A stretch of 64,000 bases of DNA from NCBI RefSeq assembly GCF_014698935.1, contig NZ_JACVMN010000001.1, forward strand, positions 1,426,001 through 1,490,000. Reading direction: 5' to 3'. The position numbers were made by a program, and so were the translations under genes. The notes beneath the pieces are model-generated. The model had not been told where the DNA came from, made no database searches, and was given only the letters and a program-made list of their open reading frames with translations. Positions within the stretch are counted from its first letter, which is position 1, and the number at the start of each line of letters is the position of its first letter. This document shows, in pieces, positions 46,771 to 55,891 of the stretch. This DNA is from Flagellimonas sp. S3867 (GTDB lineage: Bacteria > Bacteroidota > Bacteroidia > Flavobacteriales > Flavobacteriaceae).

Positions 46771-47670
46771 CTACAAATTATCCAAACAGTAATCGAGTAA
46801 TTCAACCCCCACTGGTGGGCTTGGCTCTAGATCTATAACCTCATTTCCATTGGCCGATGTTATTTGTGCGGTTACTTCCTCATCAAAATCACCTGCGGAA
46901 AAAATTATAGATATCACCGATGTTCCGGCTGGAACATCAAAGGTGAAACTGGCTGCTGCACCATCATTGAAGGTAAAGGTTGTGGTTTCGCCATCAATGG
47001 TAACCGCTAAGCTGGCATTGTTCCATCCATCTCCAAAGGAGTCTTGCATTTCAATGGACCATTCCCCAGCTGTGGGCACAGTAGGTGGACAAACAATGTT
47101 CGCCCTGTAGTTATACGGCGACGAAAAGAAAGACCCTCCACTTACATTACCTGTTGCATCAACATCGGTAAAGGATCTACCATCGGTCAAGTTTACCACC
47201 AATCGAATATTAATTTGATCGCCCCCACTCACGGAATCCGAATCGTTGGGAACTCCCAGTGCATTTAACGCTTCTCCATATCCAATAGAAAAAGTTGTCC
47301 TGGGAAGGCCATTTGGACCGGAAGTAAAAGTAGAACCCTCTATGGTCGTCAATTTGGTTTCTACTGCCGTGGTTGTTCCGTTTTGTTCCGTGTTATCCAC
47401 AAAATTGAGAAACACTTCTATATCGGATAGTAAGGTACCGTCGGTGATATCTTGATATTCCGCCGTGATTGTCCACTGTGACTCCGAATTGAAAATATCA
47501 AAGGAATTTGGGTCAATCGTTATAGTTCGAATTACCGCTCCTCTTGTGGTATCTACCACAACTTGATTGGAGATCTTATCATCCTCGCTGCACGAAGAAA
47601 TCACAAGTACACCCATAAGGAACATCATGTGCTTTTTAAAACTTTTCATAAACTTCAATTTTACGTTCAT
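46771..47670 (-). CDS. Lipoprotein of the SusC/SusD operon with a C-terminal DSFGDGWN domain
   Basis: From 47670 (Met-Asn-Val) the product has 299 residues with lipobox VLVISSC (Cys27); 47649 is an alternative start. An upstream start at 47706 would overlap the SusD-like gene and is less likely. The middle part is beta-rich and begins near T-R-G-A-V-I-R-T-I. The C-terminal part has M-Q-D-S-F-G-D-G-W-N-N-A-S-L and a Gly/Ser-rich beta region, a module also found in secreted Bacteroidota proteins. As third gene of a SusCD operon it may be a surface binding protein for the same ligand. Confidence 0.75.
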   Translation of the reverse strand: MNVKLKFMKSFKKHMMFLMGVLVISSCSEDDKISNQVVVDTTRGAVIRTITIDPNSFDIFNSESQWTITAEYQDITDGTLLSDIEVFLNFVDNTEQNGTTTAVETKLTTIEGSTFTSGPNGLPRTTFSIGYGEALNALGVPNDSDSVSGGDQINIRLVVNLTDGRSFTDVDATGNVSGGSFFSSPYNYRANIVCPPTVPTAGEWSIEMQDSFGDGWNNASLAVTIDGETTTFTFNDGAAASFTFDVPAGTSVISIIFSAGDFDEEVTAQITSANGNEVIDLEPSPPVGVELLDYCLDNL

Positions 47671-47680
47671 TGGATTTTTG

Positions 47681-49405
47681 TTAATTCGCCACAGGAGCGC
47701 TCGCATTATTATCCCAAAAAACTGTTTGTGTTTGATCTGGTTTTTGAGAAATGTTGGAGTTGTTGTTTACGGCATTGGATGGATAGTACATAGACCTAAC
47801 AAATACACCTGGGTCTGGTTCCAAATTTGGTTTTAAGGTGGTAGGATAACCCGTTCTTCTGTAAAAGTTATAGGGTTCAACTCCATTGCCAAAATGAGCA
47901 ATCCAGTATTGTTCGGCTATTATGTTCCATTGCCCAGCAACGTCCGCGGCATCGAAATTGTTGGAAACACTAGCTCTATAGCCTGCAACATCTGCAGGGG
48001 TTGGTACGAATGAAATGTCTGCGCCAGCTTCCCTTCCGTTTAAAAAGTTCTGCACTTTTGCCACTGACTTATCCAAACCTGCCAACATAAAATTCCTGGC
48101 ACCAAGCATATCTCCACCCATCATGGCGACCTCTGCTCGCATGAAATCAACTCCAAATGCGGTCAACAGATTGGTAATTCCATTTCCACCTGAACCGGCG
48201 GTGGCGTTTATTCCTGAAAAGGCATTGTCATCAAACTTTCCACCAGCGGGATATGTTCCATATATGGCTCGCAACAATCCATCAGGCGGAATACCATCGG
48301 CATCGCCATGATCTCTGCCCCAATAACCATTATCCAACCAGCAGAAGGAAAATCCACCGTTAATGTAATGCTGTGGTGGTGCTTCGAGTGAGCAGTTCAA
48401 CAATTCCTCATCTGGATCAATCTCTGCTCCTGGAACAAACTGGGTCTGTCTATAGAAGTAATACCTGATTCTAGGGTCTCCGGTAACACTCATTGTGTTC
48501 ATCAACCAATTGGACATATATTCTGCTCCTCCACCTGCGGTGTAATTCAATCCATATCTTGGATGTCTTGTATCGGGCTGAGAAGCACTGGCTGCCGGCC
48601 AATTGTACTGAAAATCGTCAGCAGTATCTTGAATATAGTTTCCACTGGAAACAATTGTATTGAAACTTGCAATGGCATTGGGGTCAACCAATCTTCGCTG
48701 CAAGTAAATCTTCATTTTTAGCGTATTGCATGCTCTAATCCATTTATCATAATCATTGTTATAGAAGAAATCTACGGGTTCGGTGGTCGCTTCAGAATTG
48801 AAATTGGCGATTGCACTATCCAATAATAAAAGCATTGCATCATAGATTTCGGCACCCGAATCCAATTTTGCGTTAAAATTACCCTCGGTACCTTGAAATA
48901 TCTCGGAATAAGGGACATCTCCAAAGAAATCTACCATACTGACCATGAGATATGCTTCCACGAATTGTGCTATTGCAATATGATGGGTTTGACCTGCCTC
49001 CTCGGATAAAGGCTCTGCGGTTCTTATATCAGCCATAATGCCTCTATAAGCATTATCCCATTCATCTGTCATATCGCTAGCTTGGTAAACACTGGCATAG
49101 TTTCTACCACTCATATTTACTATTCTGGTAAGCTCCATTCCCAATTCATTGAAACCATCACCAGTAGTATTTCCGCCACCAACAAAATTGTCGTTGACAT
49201 CAAAATCTGCCGTACCCTCATATTGCCTTACGAAATCTTCCTGAATCGAACTCAGGAAAAAATCAACACTGGCCTGGTCAGGCGTCAAAAAATTTGGGTC
49301 AGCGGTGATATCAAGTTCTGTCGTTTCACATGAGTGAAGCGCGAACAAGGCTATGGCCAAAATAACACCGGCAAAATATCTGTTTATTGTTTTCATTTTT
49401 TTCAT
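47681..49405 (-). CDS. SusD/RagB-like nutrient-binding lipoprotein (SusD-like 2)
   Basis: 574 residues, lipobox ALHSC (Cys26). It opens with T-A-D-P-N-F-L-T-P and has helical TPR-like stretches (T-A-E-P-L-S-E-E, A-I-A-Q-F-V-E-A-Y), consistent with the SusD-like family 2 (Pfam SusD-like_2), not classical SusD. Its partner is the SusC-like receptor 10 bp upstream. It would sit as a lid on the barrel and capture the ligand at the cell surface. The ligand is unknown; no glycoside hydrolase is nearby. Confidence 0.9.
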   Translation of the reverse strand: MKKMKTINRYFAGVILAIALFALHSCETTELDITADPNFLTPDQASVDFFLSSIQEDFVRQYEGTADFDVNDNFVGGGNTTGDGFNELGMELTRIVNMSGRNYASVYQASDMTDEWDNAYRGIMADIRTAEPLSEEAGQTHHIAIAQFVEAYLMVSMVDFFGDVPYSEIFQGTEGNFNAKLDSGAEIYDAMLLLLDSAIANFNSEATTEPVDFFYNNDYDKWIRACNTLKMKIYLQRRLVDPNAIASFNTIVSSGNYIQDTADDFQYNWPAASASQPDTRHPRYGLNYTAGGGAEYMSNWLMNTMSVTGDPRIRYYFYRQTQFVPGAEIDPDEELLNCSLEAPPQHYINGGFSFCWLDNGYWGRDHGDADGIPPDGLLRAIYGTYPAGGKFDDNAFSGINATAGSGGNGITNLLTAFGVDFMRAEVAMMGGDMLGARNFMLAGLDKSVAKVQNFLNGREAGADISFVPTPADVAGYRASVSNNFDAADVAGQWNIIAEQYWIAHFGNGVEPYNFYRRTGYPTTLKPNLEPDPGVFVRSMYYPSNAVNNNSNISQKPDQTQTVFWDNNASAPVAN

Positions 49406-49415
49406 AGTTATTTGC

Positions 49416-52400
49416 TTAGAAAGATGCTTTTAAACTGAATCCATATCTTCTAGAGCTGGGCCCGTTGATAAAATCAAACCCAAAACCGTTTCCGACCCCA
49501 GTACCAGAAGTATTTGGGTCGAAATTGGCCCCCTTAGGTGTATTTACAGCTCTAAACCATAGGTTTTGACCTGAAACTGTAAAGCTTAGCGCACCGAATG
49601 GAGTATTGTCCAAAAACTTTTTTGGCACCGTATAAGACAGCGATGCTTCTTGCAGTCTAATTGTAGTCGCATCATACACTTGTAATTCGCTAGGTCCACC
49701 AAGTTGATTGCTAAACCAAAAAGTTGAGTTATTTATCTGCAAATTGTTGGGGTTTCCATTGCTATCAACTCCAGGAAGAATATAAGTATCTTCTCTATTG
49801 ATGGTCTCAGGAATTAAACCTCTTCCCACTAAAGTGGATATTGTAGATGAATAAATATCTCCTCCCTGGGTATAGTTCCATTGAAAGCCGAGGGTGAAGT
49901 TTTTGTAGGAGACACTATTTCTAAGGTTGGCCACCCAATCTGGGTTTGGATCACCTATGATTCCATTGGTGGGGTCGGTCACATGAAGTCCATCCGCACC
50001 AACTACAAAATTTCCATTATCATCCCGCAGAATTCTTGTTCCAAAAAACACCCCTAATGGCTGATCTTGTATGGCTGCGTTCCCAAGGTTTGAGAAACCC
50101 GAATACACCACTTGATCTGTATCCAGCCCCAAATCCGTAACGGTTGTCTCATAAGCGGTAAAGTTTAGGTTAGAATTCCAACTAAACCCTCCTTCCTCTT
50201 TTTCTCTGAACCACTTCACTCCGAGATCGACTTCAACACCTTCTGATTCTATCTCTCCTATATTGGTGGCTGTAATGGTAAAACCACTGGTAGGATCCAA
50301 GGGTCTATCCAGTATAAGATCGTTCGTGTTTCTCTTGTATACGGATGCGTCTAGGGTAATCCTGTTATTCCACCATCTGGATTCAAATCCTACTTCAATC
50401 TCTTCCAAAGTCTCCGGCTTTAAATCAGGATTTCCTAACCGAACACCAGTGGTGTTGGTAACAAGGTTGGTTCCTGACCCATCTTGCGCATCTTGCGTGT
50501 CTAAAAACAATGTACTCGCAATGGGAAAAGCAGAAGATTCGAAATTTGCAGAGACACCTATTCCTCCCCTTAATTTTAAGTAATTAAGTACGTTCTCTGA
50601 TTTTAACCCATCAATAGCCGTTGTTGGAATAAAGGAAACACTGGCGCTGGGATAGAATTGTGAACGATTGTCCTTGGCAAAATTTGATACCCAATCATTT
50701 CTTCCGGCCAAGGTGAGATAAATCATATTGTCATAATCAAAATCGGCCTGGGCATAAAAACCAACCAAATTTCTCTCTGAGAACAGTTGAATTTCATTTT
50801 GGTTCAAGAAATTGAAATGTCTTAAGATTCCAAAAACCTGTTGACCATCACTGGATACCCCATTTTGATCAAAAATTTCTCTTCTTGAAGTTGCTCCAAT
50901 GTTAAAGGTTGAACCTATTTTCTCAGTGATATCATAATCGCCATTGAGCACAATATTATGGTCCCAGATGGTATTGGTGTTGTTCCAAGTTTCGTAGACC
51001 CCACTTGCCAATCTAATGTCTCCACTATTACTGTTGATTCCACCTTTATTTTGGAAGTTGGCGTTGTTTTCACTGTAAATATCCAATCCAGCCCTATAAA
51101 TCAGATTTAGGTTATCATTGATGTCATATTGCAATGATGCTTGTCCAAATACACGGTTGGTCTCCTGTTGGGTTTCCGCGTTGGCCACAGTCCAAAGCGG
51201 GTGTTGTATTGTATTATCTTGTCTATAATAAACACTACCACCAGTAATAGGATTTTCAAAAGGCAATCCTTGTATATCGATGCTTCGAGGTGTAAACCAT
51301 AAATCGCCAAAAATCGAAGACCCGGTTCCCGTTGCTCCATTACCCTGGCTCAATGCTACCGGAGGGGACACAAACTTGGTTCTTGCAAAATTTAAGGTTG
51401 CGCTTGCCGTGAACCCGTTGCTCAATTGAGCTCGCCCACCAACGGATAAATTGTTACGGGTTACACTATTGTTTGGTGTAAATCCATTATCCTTTAGGTG
51501 TCCGTAATTGGCATTATAGGTTATTTTTCCATTTTCTGATGCACCTCTGATGTTAACTGAGGTATTGGTAACGGTACCTGTTTTAAAGAAATTTTTTACG
51601 CTATCATATGGCCTCCAATCGTAACGAACACCTTGAAATTCGGGAAACGCTTGTGGGATTCCTGTTGCTGGATTGGCAGTTGAAAAAGGGTGCGCCAAGG
51701 TTCCTTGATCATCTATGGCCGCTTGATTGCCCCAACCTGCAGCTCCTTCTCTTGAAAAACTTGGTCCCCAGTTGCTAAAAAACCATCCGAAGGATTGATC
51801 AAACCCATTTCCAAATTCGTTTTGATAATCTGGTAAGGAAGCTATTTCGTTGAAGAAAATGGAAGAGTTTATGGTAATTTCCGTTTTCTTTGGCCCTATG
51901 CTTCCAGATGCCCCAGCTTTTGTGGTGATCAATATTACACCATTTCTACCCTGCGACCCATAAAGCGTAGCAGCTGCGAGTCCTTTTAGGACATTCACGC
52001 TTTCAATATTGTTCGGGTCAAGGTCTAAAAACCTACTGGATCCATTGTTTCCGTTCACAAAATCGTTTCGGTCACCTCCTCTTCCTTGTGAATTGGTGTC
52101 AGTACTAAAAGGCACCCCATCAACAATGAAAAGTGCTTGGTTACTAGAGCTAAAAGTGGTTTGCCCCCTAATAATCACGTTTGTACCTGACCCTGACAAT
52201 CCACTTTGGTTTGTAATTTGAACCCCAGAGGCTTTTCCTTGTAACACCCTAGCTACATCACCTTCCGGTCTCTGTTCAATATCCTCGCTACCTACTTCGG
52301 TAACTGCATATCCCAAGGCTTGTTTTTCCCTTTTAATACCAAGAGCCGTAACCACAACCTCTTCCAGGGCCTGGGCGTCTTCTTGCATTTGAACGCTAAT

Positions 52401-52670
52401 GGTATTTAAAGCACCCACGTTTCTTCTTGCTTCTCTTTGTCCGATATAGCTAAACACCAATACCTGTCCAACGCTGGCATTAATGGAATAGTTACCTTCA
52501 AAATCGGTTTGGGTTCCCGTGGAGGTTCCATCAACTACAATATTGACCCCTGGCAGAGGTATCCCGGTTTGGTCCGTGACCGTACCGGTAATTGTTTTTT
52601 CTTGGGACCGGACAGATGCCAAACAAAATAGCACCAGAACCAATGCACCAAACATTTTTTTTACTTTCAT
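49416..52670 (-). CDS. SusC/RagA-like TonB-linked outer-membrane receptor
   Basis: 1084 residues. Signal peptide to about residue 22, a CarboxypepD_reg domain (I-T-G-T-V-T-D-Q-T-G-I-P-L-P-G-V-N), the T-A-L-G-I-K-R block that marks the SusC family, a plug domain (V-I-I-R-G, F-I-V-D-G-V-P, L-K-G-L-A-A-A-T-L-Y-G) and a long barrel ending in Phe. It is the TonB-driven channel of the pair. A 599-bp gap separates it from the seven-transmembrane AraC gene upstream, so its promoter and leader lie there. Confidence 0.94.
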   Translation of the reverse strand: MKVKKMFGALVLVLFCLASVRSQEKTITGTVTDQTGIPLPGVNIVVDGTSTGTQTDFEGNYSINASVGQVLVFSYIGQREARRNVGALNTISVQMQEDAQALEEVVVTALGIKREKQALGYAVTEVGSEDIEQRPEGDVARVLQGKASGVQITNQSGLSGSGTNVIIRGQTTFSSSNQALFIVDGVPFSTDTNSQGRGGDRNDFVNGNNGSSRFLDLDPNNIESVNVLKGLAAATLYGSQGRNGVILITTKAGASGSIGPKKTEITINSSIFFNEIASLPDYQNEFGNGFDQSFGWFFSNWGPSFSREGAAGWGNQAAIDDQGTLAHPFSTANPATGIPQAFPEFQGVRYDWRPYDSVKNFFKTGTVTNTSVNIRGASENGKITYNANYGHLKDNGFTPNNSVTRNNLSVGGRAQLSNGFTASATLNFARTKFVSPPVALSQGNGATGTGSSIFGDLWFTPRSIDIQGLPFENPITGGSVYYRQDNTIQHPLWTVANAETQQETNRVFGQASLQYDINDNLNLIYRAGLDIYSENNANFQNKGGINSNSGDIRLASGVYETWNNTNTIWDHNIVLNGDYDITEKIGSTFNIGATSRREIFDQNGVSSDGQQVFGILRHFNFLNQNEIQLFSERNLVGFYAQADFDYDNMIYLTLAGRNDWVSNFAKDNRSQFYPSASVSFIPTTAIDGLKSENVLNYLKLRGGIGVSANFESSAFPIASTLFLDTQDAQDGSGTNLVTNTTGVRLGNPDLKPETLEEIEVGFESRWWNNRITLDASVYKRNTNDLILDRPLDPTSGFTITATNIGEIESEGVEVDLGVKWFREKEEGGFSWNSNLNFTAYETTVTDLGLDTDQVVYSGFSNLGNAAIQDQPLGVFFGTRILRDDNGNFVVGADGLHVTDPTNGIIGDPNPDWVANLRNSVSYKNFTLGFQWNYTQGGDIYSSTISTLVGRGLIPETINREDTYILPGVDSNGNPNNLQINNSTFWFSNQLGGPSELQVYDATTIRLQEASLSYTVPKKFLDNTPFGALSFTVSGQNLWFRAVNTPKGANFDPNTSGTGVGNGFGFDFINGPSSRRYGFSLKASF

Positions 52671-53269
52671 AGATAAAAAGTTTTGTTAGTAAATAATGAG
52701 TTAGTGCAACTGAGAAAGGAGGACGGGAAAGAATCGAAGGCTAATTCAAATATTCCAAAATGAGAACAAAACCTAATGGTCATCTCTTTTTTTGGTAAGA
52801 CCTCTCACCGTCCCACCTTTACAATTGCGGAGTAAAAAAACCCATTAAACCTTGTAGAAATGTCCTGATTTCCGAGTCCGGACTATTTTTTTGCGCATTG
52901 AGTGCCCAACGCCGCCCAAATCGAAAATTTAAGATGACCTTTTCGTCTTCGGAAAAGTGCATATCATAACAAAAAATGTATATTAAAACCTCTTAATCTG
53001 GGAAAACAAAGCTCTTTTTAGGGGAAGAATCGAGTGTTGGAATCATTGAAGAGGGTTTCATTGCTAGAATGTTATTATTGACCTTGGATTGCAAACCATC
53101 CTTTATTCCTGGTCAGAAAACGAGACTATTTAAACCCGCGAAGTATTATCTTTTAAATAGGGTAACGAATTAAGTAGTTATAATGGACTTGACTTCCAAA
53201 TATGGAAAGAGTTAACATCCTTCCTAAAACAAAGTTTGGGAGCAACAGTATTCCTATAAAAACTGAGAC
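52671..53269. other. Long intergenic region before the SusC gene
   Basis: 599 bp without a convincing gene; only very short frames (for example 19 codons from 52777). Seen in it: a 10-bp palindrome AGTCCGGACT at 52875 followed by A and seven T, and an imperfect inverted repeat (AAAGG-A-GG-ACGG near 52715 against its complement near 52810) within the first 150 bp upstream of the SusC start. It should hold the promoter and leader of the SusC operon. I could not place a convincing TAnnTTTG box. Confidence 0.6.
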
Positions 53270-54289
53270 CTAATTATAAGCGGTTACTGCGCTTGTAGTA
53301 CTAATGTACTTTTTGGGCGTAAGCCCGGTTTCTTTTTTGAATAATTCGTAGAATGCTGATTTGGAATTAAATCCACTTGAATACATTACCTCCAGTACGG
53401 TTAGATTGGCTTGTTCCACCTCTTCGAGCAATTTTTTGGCATGTTCTATCCGATAGTGGTTAATGAGCTCAAAAAAAGTTTTGTTGAATCCACGACTAAT
53501 AATTTCGGAGAGTTTTTTACCATGGAGTCCCATTTCACTTGCTAAAGCGTCGATTCGTAATTCAGGATTTAGGTACACCTGATCGTTTACCAATTTGTTC
53601 AACAATTTCTTTTTATACGCGGATACATCCTTTTCTGAAAAAGAGGAGTTTTTGTATTTGGAAAATCGATAACCAAAATAGTTGAGCCCTACTATATAAA
53701 ATGTAATGATCAAAAAGCCAACCGGGACATAGTCAATGTCAAATGGAATTTTGTCAAGTACCTGTGGAAACCTGTAAATCAAGTCGGTGACGAACAGAAT
53801 CAGTAGTGCCCAAAATAGGAACCTATCTATTTTGGTTTTAATGTGTTTTACGGACAGCACCAAATAATAGGGAATCAACAATTGATAGGAAATCCCGTCC
53901 ACAAGTTTAAAGGTCTTGAAAAAATGCAGCCATCCGTTCCATTCTTCAACTCTTATATACCGTTCAACGTATAAAGCTATGAACAAAACTATAGCCAGTC
54001 CTGGAATCAGGATGTGGGATATTTTTTTTATTCTATCTGCCATAGAAAACAATAAAAAAGCGCCTACAACCAACAAGATTGGTCTTTGCAGGTGCAAAAA
54101 TTTGATGGTACTTGGCAAATAATTCTCCCAATAGAATATGTTCCAAAAACAAATAATGGTTGTCATTGAAATAATCAGAAGTGCCCTGGACCTACTTTTC
54201 CTGTCTTTGTTTTTGAAGAAAAGCAGAAAACCTAAAAAAACTCCCTGGAAACTCATGCATAAAAGTGCAATGTTAAAGGTCTCCACCAT
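53270..54289 (-). CDS. Seven-transmembrane AraC-family transcriptional regulator
   Basis: 339 residues. Seven hydrophobic helices fill residues ~5-206, then a short linker and an AraC-type DNA-binding domain (about 238-335) with two helix-turn-helix motifs, the second reading V-M-Y-S-S-G-F-N-S-K-S-A-F-Y-E-L-F-K. It is a membrane-anchored one-component regulator, a design frequent in Flavobacteriaceae. The signal could be sensed in the membrane or periplasm. It lies between the three-gene hydrolase operon and the SusC operon, on the same strand as both. A 17-bp repeated element lies 158 bp upstream of its start. Confidence 0.88.
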   Translation of the reverse strand: MVETFNIALLCMSFQGVFLGFLLFFKNKDRKSRSRALLIISMTTIICFWNIFYWENYLPSTIKFLHLQRPILLVVGAFLLFSMADRIKKISHILIPGLAIVLFIALYVERYIRVEEWNGWLHFFKTFKLVDGISYQLLIPYYLVLSVKHIKTKIDRFLFWALLILFVTDLIYRFPQVLDKIPFDIDYVPVGFLIITFYIVGLNYFGYRFSKYKNSSFSEKDVSAYKKKLLNKLVNDQVYLNPELRIDALASEMGLHGKKLSEIISRGFNKTFFELINHYRIEHAKKLLEEVEQANLTVLEVMYSSGFNSKSAFYELFKKETGLTPKKYISTTSAVTAYN

Positions 54290-54446
54290 ACTGTACCATT
54301 TAGGTAACCACTAGGGTCATTACAACCAGTTTTGATATATAGTAAAAGGCGGCGAACTAATCTTTTTCATAGCTAAAAAGAAAATCACCAAAAATTCCTT
54401 AATTCAATTTTGGATCAAGGTAAAAAGGTTATGTCTCAAAAATTGA

Positions 54447-54463
54447 GAAAATCTTGCGAATTT
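54447..54463. repeat. 17-bp direct repeat, copy 1
   Basis: GAAAATCTTGCGAATTT, identical to 58953-58969 and in the same orientation. It abuts the stop codon of the PDZ-hydrolase gene and lies upstream of the seven-transmembrane AraC gene. Contains the quasi-dyad AAAnTC-N4-GAnTTT and borders a small hairpin TCTCAA-AAA-TTGAGA (54434-54448). Confidence 0.75.
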
Positions 54464-55876
54464 TTAACCTTCTGGTGAATCCAATGCGCGTTGTTTTTCC
54501 ATCCATTCCATGGTTTTTTTAGCAATATTTACATGGTAATTTTCCCGAATGTATCTCACATATTCGTTTGACAATATTAAACGCGCACCTTCCTTTTTAG
54601 ATTTCACCCTGGCAAAAACATGGTCCGCCTCCGGTATTTCCATAAATGTACCTGCCCCTTCTTTGATCTCATTTACCGTTGCTACAATATCCTTAGCAGG
54701 TTCAACGCTTATACCTTGATGGTCTGATGATCCATACATTGCCAAAACATTGGTATTGACCTTGGCCCATGTCTTGGCATTGTTAATCTTGTTTAGGCCG
54801 CTAAAGAAACTGTAATGTCTTCCAAAAAAATAATCGCCCTCATTATAATTGAATGCATTTAGTTCTTGCTCTAACAAAATTTTATTTGCCGGATCTTTAC
54901 GGATTTCCTCAGGAGATTTTTCCTCAATAAGCCATTGATAAAGCAACGGAATTGAGTTGCGCACCATGGCATCTATCTGCTCTTTGGTTTCAACACCAAA
55001 ATGAACAGGCACCGTTCTGAAATTATCCAGAAAATATTCGAACCAAGTTTTATATACGGGTGCATACACAATTACACCTTTTGGGGTATAATCTTGGGCC
55101 AAAAGCGGAGCGGTAACACTGCCCATGGAATGGCCAAAAAGGAAAAGCTCGGATTTATTGACAAATGGCAATGCAATAAAATCCTTGTAGGCAGCCTTAT
55201 GAATGGCTAGCTCCTCAGCATAGTTTAAATCCCTGCAATGTTTTTCTCCCTCACTATCCCCCATACTAGGTCTTTCAACCCGGTAAACGGTATAACCTGC
55301 CTTTGCGAAATCATCTATTAGCAACTTTAAGGGTTCGGTAGGGACAGCCCAAAAATCTTGAGAGCCACAATAAATGCCCTGAAGAAAAAATATGGCTGGA
55401 GAGGTTTCCACATGTAAAGGTTTATGAATAATGGTTCTCAATAATCCGAAATCAGTTTGAATACTCCTGTAAAGTACCTCGACGCCTTCCGAAGCCAACT
55501 CTTTGGGTTTGCCCAAAGCTTTGCCTTTTACCTTTTTTGCTCTGCCGTTTCTTACAATATTGATTTTTATAGGGTTTCCTTCCCGAAGTTCCCTTGCAAT
55601 TGAAAACACTTGTGATCTATTCATTATTTCCGTGTCATTTATGGATGTGATCACGTCACCCTCAACCAGTTTTAGCGCATCGGAAGTGGAGTTGGGAATT
55701 ACCCGGGATATTAAAACTCCTTTGGACAATGATAAATTGTTGATTTCAGCAATAGAATCATTCAAAGTAACCACGCCAATTCCCAAAGACGCTTTTCTGG
55801 GCAATTCTTGACCGATTCCTAACTGATAAGCAAAAAATATAAGGAGCAATGGGGTTATTTTCTGTAATGCTTTCAT
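54464..55876 (-). CDS. Secreted PDZ plus alpha/beta-hydrolase protein
   Basis: 470 residues, signal peptide 1-23. A PDZ-like domain occupies about 28-118 (I-G-V-V-T-L-N-D, V-I-P-N-S-T-S-D-A-L-K-L-V-E-G-D-V-I-T-S-I-N-D-T), then an alpha/beta-hydrolase from about 140 with nucleophile in F-G-H-S-M-G-S (about Ser250), acid in Y-G-S-S-D-H and histidine in E-A-D-H-V-F. This may be an esterase or peptidase that docks a partner through its PDZ domain. It is the last gene of a tight operon (15-bp gap to the preceding double hydrolase). Confidence 0.83.
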   Translation of the reverse strand: MKALQKITPLLLIFFAYQLGIGQELPRKASLGIGVVTLNDSIAEINNLSLSKGVLISRVIPNSTSDALKLVEGDVITSINDTEIMNRSQVFSIARELREGNPIKINIVRNGRAKKVKGKALGKPKELASEGVEVLYRSIQTDFGLLRTIIHKPLHVETSPAIFFLQGIYCGSQDFWAVPTEPLKLLIDDFAKAGYTVYRVERPSMGDSEGEKHCRDLNYAEELAIHKAAYKDFIALPFVNKSELFLFGHSMGSVTAPLLAQDYTPKGVIVYAPVYKTWFEYFLDNFRTVPVHFGVETKEQIDAMVRNSIPLLYQWLIEEKSPEEIRKDPANKILLEQELNAFNYNEGDYFFGRHYSFFSGLNKINNAKTWAKVNTNVLAMYGSSDHQGISVEPAKDIVATVNEIKEGAGTFMEIPEADHVFARVKSKKEGARLILSNEYVRYIRENYHVNIAKKTMEWMEKQRALDSPEG

Positions 55877-55891
55877 AGTTGAAAATTGTAT

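Noticed and set aside
47671..47706. ATG at 47706 for the third lipoprotein of the SusC operon
   Set aside because: It would overlap the SusD-like gene end and put 12 residues before the lipoprotein signal; 47670 gives a normal one.
52777..52836. A 19-codon frame in the SusC leader region
   Set aside because: Too short, no codon or motif support; could be chance.
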